A stretch of 64,000 nucleotides of DNA from NCBI GenBank assembly GCA_012295275.1, contig CM022665.1, forward strand, positions 38,393,295 to 38,457,294, in the 5' to 3' direction. A program made the translations under genes and the position numbers. Origin of the DNA: Chrysomallon squamiferum (Eukaryota > Mollusca > Gastropoda > Neomphalida > Peltospiridae). This document shows, one piece after another, positions 10,247 through 21,507 of the stretch (position 1 is its first letter; every line of letters starts with the position of its first letter). The notes under the pieces were generated by a model. That model saw only the letters and a program-made list of their open reading frames with translations. It ran no database searches and was not told the DNA's origin.

Positions 10247-11645
10247 TCATGGGAAGAAATTATGAAAACAGTATGAATTAAGAATTAATCAAATGGTATA
10301 ATTATATTAAAACATTTAGTATAATATTTTCAGCTTCCTATCATAGAATATTTGGAAGAGACAAGACCAGGTATTCCACTTCTGCCAAAAGATCCGATTC
10401 TTCGTGCTAAGGTAACAAAACATTGTGTCTGTATTATATCAAACATCATCCTTATTTATCATCACGATTACTGGTATCGTCATCATGATCACTATCATTA
10501 AACATCGCCATTAACAACAATAAGAATATACAACGTTAATATTACAGGCTAGAGCTTTGGCAGAGATAATAAACTCAGGAATACAACCTCTTCAGAATAT
10601 CAGGGTTGAAAAGAAATCAGGTGATAGAACGTGGGCCAAATTTTGGATAGAACGAGGATTTGCAGGCAAGCTGATTTAAACATTTTAAAATCTTAATTTA
10701 TTTTTGAGCATGCCAGTCACAAACGCTTATGGATCACAATACATATCAGATGTAAAGTGAATCTGTAACAGCTTCAATAGTATTCGATATAAAAGCTAAT
10801 TTCTGACTTCTGAAAAGAAGATAAGAAAGGCGCGCCATTATTTAAAAAACCCCAAAAGAACAACAACAAAAAAAAAACCACAACAGATATGGAATATTAT
10901 GTCATTACTGTTTTGCCGTAATATTTCTTTCCTTTTTTAAACGATGTTTTACAGGTTTGGAGCTAGCACTACGGGAAACTGCGGGTAAATATTCAGTGGG
11001 AGACAGCTTGTCTTTGCCCGATGTATATCTTGTACCTCAAGTTTATCGAGCCCATAGGTAACATAATACATAGTTTTATTAAATATGTAGGAATTTTCAT
11101 ATAGTAGAATTCACAGTTTTGATAAATATATATTTTGCTTGTTCATCTGTACATCACTAGAGTATTTGTGTGTATTATTATTTTATTATTATTATTATTA
11201 TTATTATTAATTTTTTTATGTGTGCTTATACATATTTAATTAATATGCACAATATAATTCTTCCTTTAAAATTAACACATTTTTGTTCATAGATAGTCAT
11301 AATAAATGAAAATAATCCATAAATATATTAAGCAAAGTGGGACTACGTAATATATTTAATACCATTTCAAACCACTGTTATTAATATTCAAGAAATTATA
11401 ATGTATACTTGACTTTTCACGTATGTTAATCCATGGTATATTAAATTAATATTTATATTACCTTGACCTGAAAGAAAATTAAGTATACCTTATTGTTTTC
11501 TTTTATTTGCAGAGTAAATGTGGACATGTCTCAATTTCCGATTATAAGTCGTATAGACTCGACTCTGTCGGAACTGGACGCTTTCAAATCTGCGCATGCG
11601 TTACGACAAGAAGATTGTCCAAAAGAAGAAAAAATTACGACATAG
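8122..11645 (+). CDS. GSTZ1: GSTZ1-like maleylacetoacetate isomerase, copy A
   Basis: Zeta-class glutathione transferases isomerise maleylacetoacetate to fumarylacetoacetate in tyrosine breakdown and act on alpha-haloacids; they are cytosolic or mitochondrial dimers. Eight exons: 8122-8148, 8719-8770, 8999-9066, 9552-9629, 10334-10411, 10548-10665, 10955-11057, 11513-11645. They total 657 nt or 218 residues, the usual family length. The thioredoxin-like N domain carries FFRSSSCWRVRI where the family has SSCxWRVRI, so the motif cysteine is one place late. VPTLIIDG and the Q-S before [12 protein letters not shown] (GSH site) are kept. The helical C domain follows ([33 protein letters not shown]). 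Exon 3 is unusual: it reads YQSCEWFFEGGPK where relatives have a KDGGQQ loop. Intron 6 uses a GC donor (CAG/GCAAGC). A polyadenylation signal AATAAA lies at 11691. Start: first ATG joined in frame to the exon 2 acceptor. Confidence 0.93.
8844..8917. repeat. (AC)n microsatellite
   Basis: Uninterrupted AC dinucleotides of about 74 bases in intron 2 of GSTZ1 copy A. Just upstream, 8463-8690 is a purine-rich stretch followed by (GTT)n(ATT)n triplets. Confidence 0.97.
9102..9190. repeat. (AC)n microsatellite with GC interruptions
   Basis: AC dinucleotides broken by ACGCGCGCGC and ACGC units, in intron 3 of GSTZ1 copy A. These alternating purine-pyrimidine tracts have the composition that can adopt Z-DNA. 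Confidence 0.95.
10181..10242. repeat. (GA)n microsatellite
   Basis: GA dinucleotide run in intron 4 of GSTZ1 copy A, about 90 bases before the exon 5 acceptor. A shorter (GA)n at 15488-15522 occupies intron 2 of copy C. Confidence 0.95.
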
Positions 11646-11812
11646 TTCATGAAAATGTCCCTTCTCTTTGGAGTTTGTTTAAAACAAACAAATAAATAAT
11701 ATTGCATCAGTTTGCGATTTGTTTCAGTTTTTTATTTATTTCTCGTATATCTAATCACGAAGGCCTATATCAACTTTATAAATAATTACCATTTTGCAAT
11801 AGCCAATAAATA

Positions 11813-12514
11813 AATCAGTAAGACACCGACGAAGAAGAAGAAGAAGAAGAAGAAGAAAAATATATATTTTCACTTCACTGGGGGGGGGGGGAAACGAGAT
11901 TTAAAAAAAGAATATTTATTAGCAATATTTGAGGATAATATCGTTTTAAAAATGAAGACACAGGTACACATATAGGTTGTATGTAAATGCATATTTACAT
12001 TATATAATTTACAAAATGTTGCCGCCCCCCTCTTAAACCGCAACTGAAGTTTGTGTGATATGCATCAGAAGTCGACGTTTAAAGGAAATGAATGTTTGCT
12101 TGTTTACTTTTGTGACCTAGGTAATGACACTACCTCCGGGTCGCTCTCTCGCTCGCTCACGAACAAAGATCTTGTGTTATTGACTGAAACGAAGAACTAG
12201 CCTACTACGGAAAATGGCGGCTGAAAGTTTGGGCGTCAAGGTACGTATCTGGGATATTTTTGTATGAAAGTAGTCACACCCTTAATAGTTCGTCTTAAAA
12301 CTGTATTAAAAGATTATTTTCAGTTTCCTTGACCTTAACTTGTGACGAAGGCGATGTCACACTATTCAGATTATTGTATTTGTTACAGGAGTAGAATAAA
12401 AAGTATGAAAGCTAAACAACAACAACAACAACAAAAATTATTATTATTATTATTTTGGAATGATATTTAATATATATATTGTACACTTTACATTTTTTCA
12501 GCCTGTTCTTTATT
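11813..12514 (+). repeat. Duplicated promoter/exon 1 block (partner 14593-15388)
   Basis: From AATCAGTAAGACACCGACGA through the exon 1 coding bases, intron 1 and the first 13 bases of exon 2, this block matches 14593-15388 with few substitutions. Differences include GA-repeat length and about 70 extra bases in the partner near 15181-15250. It carries the upstream region, the GC-rich patch CTCCGGGTCGCTCTCTCGCT near 12133 and the start codon at 12214. Confidence 0.9.
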
Positions 12515-13410
12515 CGAAAACAAGACAAGGCGCGCCGTTATTTAAAACGCTAGGTATATTACGTCATTACTGTTTTTGACGTAATAACGTTTCTTTCCAT
12601 TTTTAAACGATTTTCGCCGGTAGCTTTGAAGAAAACTGCGGTTACATATTCAGTCGGAGACAGTTTGTTTTTGAGTCTATACGACTTATAATAACCTAAC
12701 CCAATGCATATTTTGTATCTCAAGTTTATCGAGGTAATAAGTAATATAATATTTATTTTTATTAAATATGTAGGAATTTTTATATGTTTCTATAGTAGAA
12801 CTCACAGTTTTGATAAATACGTTTTGCATGTTCAACTGTACAGCACTAGGATGTTGGTGTGGACCACATTTATTATTATTATACATTATTATTTATTTTT
12901 ATTTATTTATTTATTTTTATTATTATTTTTTATGTGTGCTTATACATATTTAATTAATATACACAATATGATTCTTCCTTTAAAACTTACAACTTTGTAT
13001 TTATAGTTAGCAATAATAAGTGAAAATAATCCATATATATATATTAAACAACGTGGGACTACTTAAAATACTTTATACCATTTCAAACCACTGTTATTAA
13101 CATTCAAATAATTATAATGTTTACTTAACTTTTCACGTTTGTTAATCCATACATAATATATTAAATTAATATTTATATTAAAATGACCTGAAAGAAAATT
13201 AAGTATACCTTATTGTTTTGTTTTATTTGCAGAGTAAACGTAGACATATGTCCGTGGGCTATTATAAGTCGTATAGACTCAACGCTGTCGGGACGAGACG
13301 CCCGCAGATTTTAACGTGCGTTTCGGCACGAAGATGGCCGAACCAAAAGTCACATTTTGTGGTTCATGAAAACATCAGGACTGTTAGGCGTTTGTGTAAA
13401 AGAAACAAAT
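12214..13410 (+). pseudogene. Collapsed GSTZ1 copy B: exon 1 joined to intron 6-exon 8
   Basis: Exon 1 (12214-12240, MAAESLGVK) is intact and followed by a GT donor. Exon 2 begins at 12502, but after 13 bases (12514) the sequence changes to one matching intron 6 of copy A (GGCGCGCC... near 10829). Most of exon 2 and all of exons 3-6 are therefore deleted. The exon 7 remnant (about 12621-12732) has lost its acceptor AG and carries an insertion and stops. The exon 8 remnant (13233-about 13371) keeps an acceptor and reads VNVDICPWAIISRIDSTLSG before an early stop. The breakpoint shows that the copy arose by unequal joining of two GSTZ1 genes. It cannot encode a full enzyme. Confidence 0.85.
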
Positions 13411-13460
13411 AAAAAATATTTCATCATTTTGCCATCTTTTTTTACTTTTTGTACTTGTTT

Positions 13461-14156
13461 TTTATACCTCAAGTTTATCGAGCCCAGAGATAACATAATA
13501 TATATTTTTGATTAAATATGTAGGAATTTTTATATCTTTCTATTGTAGAACTCACAGTTTTGATACATATGTATTTTGCATTTTCATCTGTACATCGCTA
13601 GGGTATTTGCGTGCACCACATTTATTATTATTATACATTATTATGTTGTTGTTGTTTTTTCTTAGTTTGTTTTTTTATGTGTGCTTATACATATTTAATT
13701 AATATACACAGTATGATTCTTTCTTTACAATTTACAAATTTATATTTATAGTTGGCCATAATAAATGAAAATAATCCATATATATATATTAAACAACGTG
13801 GCACTACTTAAAATACTTTATACCATTTCAAACCACTGTTATTAACATTCAAATAATTATAATGTTTACTTAACTTTTCACGTTTGTTAATCCATACATA
13901 GTATATTAAATTAATATTTATATTAAATTGACCTGAGAGAAAATTAAGTATACCTTATTGTTTTGTTTTATTTGCAGCGCAAACGTGGACATATGTCAAA
14001 TTCCGATTGTAAGTCATATAGACTCAGCTCTGTCGAAAATGGACGCTTTCAGAAAGTTATATTTATGGAAAAGAAGATTGTCCAAAACCAAAAAACAATA
14101 TTACTATATAGTTCATGAAAAGGTTCCATCTCTTTGCAGTTTGTTAAAAACATAAA
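13461..14156 (+). pseudogene. Second extra GSTZ1 exon 7 tail/exon 8 module
   Basis: This repeats the 3' end of exon 7 (ACCTCAAGTTTATCGAGCCC), intron 7 and exon 8 of copy A. The exon 8 equivalent begins at 13978 after a good acceptor (TTTATTTGCAG) and reads ANVDICQIPIVSHIDSALSK, open to a TAA at 14154. With 11025-11700 and 12710-13420 it is the third module of this kind. No complete exon 7 precedes it. It is either a duplication relic or a possible alternative last exon for copy A. Downstream bases near 14213-14275 match those after copy A (11748-11810). Confidence 0.75.
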
Positions 14157-14592
14157 TAAAAAATATTGCATCTTTTTGCCATTTGCTTCAGTTTTCTTTA
14201 ATTTTATTTCTCGTATATCTAATCACGAAGGCCTATATCAACTTTATAAATAATTACCATTTTTCAATAGCCGATGAATAAATAAATAAATAAATAAATA
14301 AAAAAGTAAAACAACAACAACAACAAGAACAATAATAATAATAAATTAATATATATATATATTTTTTTTCATTGGATGAAAAATATACCTCATTTATTCA
14401 TTCAGTCAATCGGCCAGTCGTATTTACACATTTATTCACTTTAAAAAAAGAAATAATAAAACGTTAAATAAAAGCGAATAGTAACTAACCGCCATATCTC
14501 AGAAAACCCACCGACACGGACGAGTAAAGCAACGATTATATCCAAGTAAAAATATCACCAAAAACTAGCACAAACATCCACATTTATCCCTT

Positions 14593-15388
14593 AATCAGTA
14601 AGACACCGACGAAGAAGAAGAAGAAGAAGAAGAAGAAAATATATTTTTCACTTCAATGGGGCAAAGAGAAAAAAAAAAATTTACATTTATCAGCAATATT
14701 TGAGGATAATATCGTTTTAAAAATGAAGACACAGGTACACATATAGGTTGTATGTACATGCATATTTACATTATATAATTTACAAAATGTTGCCGCCCCC
14801 CTCTTAAACCGCAACTGAAGTTTGTGTGATATGCATCAGAAGTCGACGTTTAAAGGAAATGAATGTTTGCTTGTTTACTTTTGTGACCTAGTTAATGACA
14901 CTACCTCCGGGTCGCTCTCTCGCTCGCTCACGAACAAAGATCTTGTATTATTGACTGAAACGAAGAACTAGCCTACTACGGAAAATGGCGGCTGAAAGTT
15001 TGGGCGTCAAGGTACGTATTTGGGATATTTTTGTATGAAAGTAGTCACACCCGTAATAGTTCGTCTTAAAACTGTATTAAAATATTATTTTCAGTTTCCT
15101 TGACCGTAACTTGTGACGAAGGCGATGTCACACTATTCAGATTATGGTATTTGTTACAGGAGTAGAATAAAAAGTATGAATAACTCAATGAACGAATTGA
15201 GCATGATTTTATATTGTGGGTACAGGCAAAGAGAAATACAGAGTACGAAAGCTAAACAACAACAACAATAACAACAACAAAATTATTATTATTATTATTA
15301 TTTTGGGGTGATATTTAAAAAATAAAATAAAATAAAATAAAATAATAAAATATTGTACACTTTACATTTTTTCAGCCTGTTCTTTATT
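14593..15388 (+). repeat. Duplicated promoter/exon 1 block (partner 11813-12514)
   Basis: Second instance of the block described at 11813-12514. Here it leads into the intact copy C, so this one is probably a working promoter. The shared region before the ATG includes AAGATCTTGT and CGCTCGCTCACGAACAAAG. Confidence 0.9.
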
Positions 15389-15484
15389 CCTTCTTCAGAA
15401 GTTCTGCTGCCTGGCGAGTTAGAATCGGTGAGAACAGAATATATACTAATTTTAATAAAATACTAGAATTTGCATACCAAAATA

Positions 15485-15523
<39 letters not shown>

Positions 15524-17120
15524 ATTGTACATTATCGGTATTGTAATATGCTTGAACTATACTTCATTACAATATAAAAATTATATTTATTCCAGCTCTG
15601 GCTATGAAGGGAATTGACTACGAATACAAAGCTGTCCATCTAAGTAAAGACGGTGGACAACAGGTATGTGAATGTCCAGGCAACGAATAATATGTAAAAG
15701 TATTACTAACATAACATGGATACGTTAACGTCGTTAGATATATAACATGTTAATAAAATTTGGAAATATCAGTTTACATAAATTAAAAACAAATACAGTA
15801 CAAACGTTTATTTTCACAAAAGATGTTCTCTTTCCAATATGTTCTTTGTTGCTTTAGTAAATTATTGATAGATTAAAAATCTTTTTTTTTTTTTTTTTTT
15901 TTTTTTCCCCCAGAGAACTGATGAATATCGTAAATTAAACCCTATGCAACAAGTTCCAACTCTGGTGATAGATGGACACACGCTCATTCAGTCAGTATGT
16001 ATTCACATGCTTAATAAACATTAGTAGATTCAATTGACCACGAACCCATCCCCATAACATGCAAACCATGCAGTCAACAATCCATTCGTTAATTACCATT
16101 CCATCTGCCACTGTTTCATACTCATGATGCCACACAATTTGTCCAAAACAGATTCGTCGGTCTATCTAGCCAGACAGCCTGGCAGATAACAGTACGTCAA
16201 CTTCCACACTCACACCAATATCCAGTATAGACATAAAAAAAGAAAGAAAGAACCTCACCCCAAAACACGAAAACAAAGCTGCCAGGCGAACAGGAGAAAC
16301 AACACACAAACACCCATTCCGTCACATATATATTTATTTATTTATTAAATATTATTATGGTTTTTGTAGTTGCCAATTATTGAATATTTGGAAGAAACCA
16401 GACCGGAAGTAGCACTTCTACCAAAAGATCCAGCACTCAGGGCCAAGGTAAAACAATGAATGTATATCTATATATATATATATAAATATATATAGATATA
16501 TATTGATTTTTGTTGTTATTTTTTGTTGCTCTACATATCCATCATCAGTATTATCTATACATGCATAATCCACTTCGGTCGTCAATAGTGAATAACTCGG
16601 TTACATTTTTGTGCATTTACTATACTTAATCTACTCAAGGCATTTCATTTTATCGGTACAATCCTTATGACGTCCAATTTTCAGATTTTGTGCAGTAGCA
16701 ATAAGATATATGTCAGATGATTCTATCAAAAACTGCTACCAAAGAGTTGTCTTGGAAAACATCTCAGGCAGTATACCCATGTTAGATATTCTTGAACTTG
16801 TGTATGCCGATTGACTTTCCTTAATTATTAAATGCATTAACAAACAAGTGACTGTTGATTGGTTTATCACAGGCACGTGCTCTGGCTGAAATAATCAACT
16901 CTGGAATACAGCCACTCCAAAACGTCAATGTGAGAAAGAAAGTAGGCGAGGAGAAAGCACAGGAATGGGTTAAGTTCTGGATAGAAAGAGGACTTACAGG
17001 TTGGTTTGTGACGTTGTTGTCATACATTATCGTAAAAGCAAATTCTCCAAGCAGACTGTATAATAGTGTGAAATGAATACTCGGATATAAGGAATGTGTT
17101 ATTCTGAACAAACAAACAAA

Positions 17121-17198
<78 letters not shown>

Positions 17199-18599
17199 AA
17201 CAACAACAACAACAACAACAACAATAACAACAACAACAACAACATACAACAACAACAGTAATAATAAATAAAATTTAAAAAAGATTTTAAAAAAGATTAA
17301 ACAAATTATTAATAAACTATAAATTCATTTTTTTTAAATTAGACTTAATTTATTTTTAAAAGATAGTTTAAAGGAAGCTTTTTAATTTATATGTAATAGT
17401 TATATTTCATACTTCACTGTTAATTAATAAATATATTTAATATACTACTTTATAATATATATTTTAACAACAGCTCTAGAGAAAGCTTTGCAGGAGACAG
17501 CAGGCAAATACTGTGTTGGAGATAACGTAACTCTACCCGATCTGTTTCTAGTACCACAGATTTACCACGCTCTAAGGTATATGAGGTACTTTAAATTTCT
17601 GCATGCTTACACTGCAGAGAATACGGTATTTGCTTTTACTCACGTTTTATTTTAATATAGTATAAACTTACACCGCGGGCGCTGTGACGGTGAATGTGTA
17701 ATGTATCATTATGCCTTGAATGCACGTTTTATAACAGTCAATACAGTATGAGATTTTATTGCATATTTTACTACGATGAATACCGTGAGTCTTCAGCATT
17801 CGTTTTACTACGATGAATACATTATATGCTTTGAATTGCACATTTTATTAGAGTTAATTTGGAATATAACTCATTTCATTATTTATGTTACTATAATATG
17901 TAATAAGTGTATGCTTTTCATGTTCCTCTTACCATGGAGAATAAGATATATTCTCTGACTGTACATTTAACTGCTTTGAAAATAACAAAGGCTTTCCGGG
18001 TTTTATTGCGGTGAATACGGCACTAAACACACAACAAAGGCAAATACTTTTAACTAACTCAAGTATGGCTCAGGTTACCTAGCTTGAGTGTAGCTTGCGA
18101 TTCTTTTTACAATACATTTTGCGATGCAGGAATGTATGTTTTATGAAATATGGCCACTTTTAAGAAAATGTGTTTAGATGACTAACAACTGATTGATATA
18201 TTTGTTTGAACTGGCTTTATTTACTGATTTATTTTATTGACAGCTACTATAACTATTATTTATTTATTTGATAATTACTACAGTTAATCAAGATGAACAG
18301 TTACTTAAGCTCAACAAATTAAATATAAAAATGTTAACTACATAAGTAAAAAGAACGTTTGTATGCATGTAATTATTTTAAATTTAATTTTGTTTTGATT
18401 TAAAATATGTTTTATTCTCTAGCAGTAACACATTCTTTTAGATAATTTTGTTAATTTTCATTTAAGGGTGAATGTGAATCTTGATCAGTTTCCCACCATT
18501 AAGAGAATAGATGCGGCACTGGCAGAGCTTGAAGCTTTTAAAACGGCTCACGCAGTCAGACAACCAGACACGCCAACGGAAGAGCGACCTTCACCTTAG
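14985..18599 (+). CDS. GSTZ1: GSTZ1-like maleylacetoacetate isomerase, copy C
   Basis: Complete eight-exon zeta glutathione transferase: 14985-15011, 15376-15427, 15596-15663, 15914-15994, 16370-16447, 16873-16999, 17474-17576, 18467-18599. It totals 669 nt or 222 residues, with exon phases identical to copy A. Motifs: [12 protein letters not shown] (family SSCxWRVRI; here the cysteine is alanine), the usual loop [20 protein letters not shown] before [30 protein letters not shown] and a conserved C-terminal stretch [20 protein letters not shown]. All introns are GT-AG. AATAAA lies at 18725. This copy is closest to the canonical family sequence and is the likely main isomerase. Loss of the active-site cysteine still allows a serine-based mechanism; the two serines before it are kept. 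Exons 5-7 and their introns are almost duplicated at 1-1300. Confidence 0.95.
15873..15912. repeat. Long poly-T with C-run before exon 4 acceptor
   Basis: About 34 T then CCCCCAG just before exon 4 of GSTZ1 copy C. It serves as an unusually long polypyrimidine tract. Confidence 0.8.
16249..17543 (+). repeat. Segment nearly identical to window start (1-1300)
   Basis: The copy C segment from intron 4 through most of exon 7 matches 1-1300, differing by a few single bases (for example at 20 and 37 of the partner) and by microsatellite lengths. It marks a haplotype duplicate or a very recent duplication. Confidence 0.95.
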
Positions 18600-19901
18600 A
18601 TCACGTGACGATAATATCTAGGCTACACCATGTTATACAGTTATCCATTCAGTTCTATGTTTTGGAGAAGACAAAATCATATTTACTATAGAAAATATTT
18701 GTACTGATACGTTTTTATAAACAAAATAAATGAAAATAATTTACAGTCAGAAATGTCTGGTGGGTCAGTTTCAGTATGTTTAACAACACTGTTTTTGGCA
18801 ATAAGCTTTGAAGGAAACGAGTTAGTGAACATTATTTTGAAAAGGCATTTTAATATTAACAATTATTATTATTCTGTGTACATTTTGGAGTAGTGATGAC
18901 ATGCTATCTACTCTGCATTAGGCCTTATAATCAGTTAACTGCGTTACTCTGACTGTTCCTAAGACAGAAAAGCATATACTACACCTTTTGTTGGCATGTA
19001 CTATAACCAGTTATTAGGTATAAGCTGGAATAGGAAATAACTCAAACTTAGCACATCGTGACTCAAGAAAGCGCTTTAACCGCTGTCATGCAGCCCGCTT
19101 GCACTCAGTCAGTGTAGAGTTTTTTGACGTATGCGCTAAAAGGCTTAAACGTAATAAAGTAACACTATATTCAGTCACGACATAGTGAATTCAGAACAAT
19201 GCTTAACGTTAAATCCCCTTAAGTTGATAGACTGAGTAAACGTCACTAGACAACCAATTAAAAAGGCCATTACTTTCGGATACAAACAAATATTCAGAGC
19301 TATAAAATCCGCAATTTCGTACATATATTATTTACAACAACCACACCAGTGAGAATACCCTAGGGAAAATTATTCTTCTTTTCTACTTGGGAATAATATA
19401 GTGCACTATTAGCCGTATTTCATCACATTATTAAAACAGTGACAACATTATCAGAGCGAACTGTGAATTTAATATTTTGGCGCACAGTTGACGGATTTCG
19501 CACGTAACGCCCAGTTTAGCAGCGTGACTTGCGGAAGAAAATGTTTTGTGCAATCGTCTATAAATATTTCAAGCTGTCGCGTTCCCTGGTAGTTTAATAA
19601 ACTTTCTGAATAGCTGAATTTAATTACATTTCATTAAGGAAGTCCATTTGCGAGTGCTGTAAACCAATGTTATAGAAAAATCGAAGAAAGGTATTCGGTT
19701 ATGTTACGTATGGTGGCGAATTATTATACACCAAATCTCTCACGCTCCCAACCTCTTTCTCTCTCCGTCCCTCACCTTCGCACTCGTTTACTTACTCACA
19801 GAAAAAACATGCATATGTGTAAATATATAGTCAAAGACTGTGCATATGTATGTATTTACTTTGTATGTAAATATGTATGTACAGAGACAGAAACAGAGAG
19901 A

Positions 19902-19939
<38 letters not shown>

Positions 19940-20260
19940 CTCGCCATATTAGCGTTAAGCAAATGGATATGTCTTTTTATTTACGAAAATATAAATAATA
20001 ACATTTATATATAATTTTCGAGCTCGCAAACTTTGTCACTGCGTTTTGACAGAAATAAAATTTGCCTTTTAAAGATGCAAAACGTTAGAAATCAGGATTC
20101 CAAATCAAAATGTCATCTACAGAAATGTTGGGATCTCACTGACGTCATATCATTGTTAGGTTCCTTATTCCCAGCATTCCGGGTTAGGCATGAATTGCGC
20201 CCCCTTAACCCGTGGAGGGTTAGCCCTCCCCGAGTGAACCCTTTATCTAACAAACAGATG

Positions 20261-20295
<35 letters not shown>

Positions 20296-20385
20296 ATGTA
20301 ATTAAGTTAAATGCATTTAATGCTTGTGTCATAAAATGATTGCATAAATGTTAACTGCCATAATGACCATACGAATTTATACATA

Positions 20386-20416
<31 letters not shown>

Positions 20417-21475
20417 ATCACGAAATATTTTGGATGTAATAGAGGCATGACATAAATACTATAGGAATTTACATATAATTTTTTTTTTTTTTTTTTTTTT
20501 CTAAAAATGCATTTTGTCTTGAGTCCATGCCAGTAATACGATAGGAAAATTTATCTTTTTAAATTTCAATTTAAAACAAATAGTTTTTAAGATATTAAAC
20601 AGTAAATAAATCAAACTCTTATTTTTATTTATTCTGAATTTGTTAAAACTGATATCATGTTAACTTGTTTAGTAATGTCAGTATAGAAACTATTTTTTTG
20701 ACCAAAGAATGAGAACGAAACTTAAAATTAACGATGAACAAGAAAGAATGAAAAATCATTGATTTTACTTCATGGAAACAGTGATTTAATGAGTTGAGAA
20801 TAGAAAAGCTTCACATTTTGCATTAATTGCAGCTGAACTTTTCACTGGAAACGCGAATTTCAGAAGAAGAAGAAGAAAAAAATGTCTTACTTAGAAACCA
20901 AGAAAACATCGTTTACCAGGGCATATGGGGGATGAATATTTAAAACAGAGTAAACATGAAATACGAGGGCATTATTAGAAAGAATAATGCCATGAATGCA
21001 CGTACGTTTCACGCCCAGAACCTACAACTCCTTTCACTTCCATCTTCCCTTCATTCATAAAAGAAACGGCTACAACAGATCATTCGGAATATGCAGATGG
21101 AAATGACGAAATCAAGTATGTTTTTACCGTAACTGATTCTTTCTCTAAATTTGAATTTGTTCACCAGTCGAAGAATAAAACAGCAGCTGAATTCAGGTTT
21201 TCTGATGCGCCAAGCCAACCTTACAGCTGCGTTATATTTGACTCGTTGACTTTCTGTGTTAATTCCAGTGCAGTGTAATTAGGGCTCGGTATATACGTGT
21301 GTTGCACAGTGGCACTCCCCGGATAGCTTCGGCATTACTCATACTAGATGCCAGAATAATGCTAATAACGCTAATTATGTAATAAAATTAATTTTTGTAC
21401 TGCTCCACCGTTGTTTTATTACTAAAAATCAGTAATTTGCATTATTAAATTGAAACTCGTTATTAGTGGTTATGG

Positions 21476-21507
<32 letters not shown>

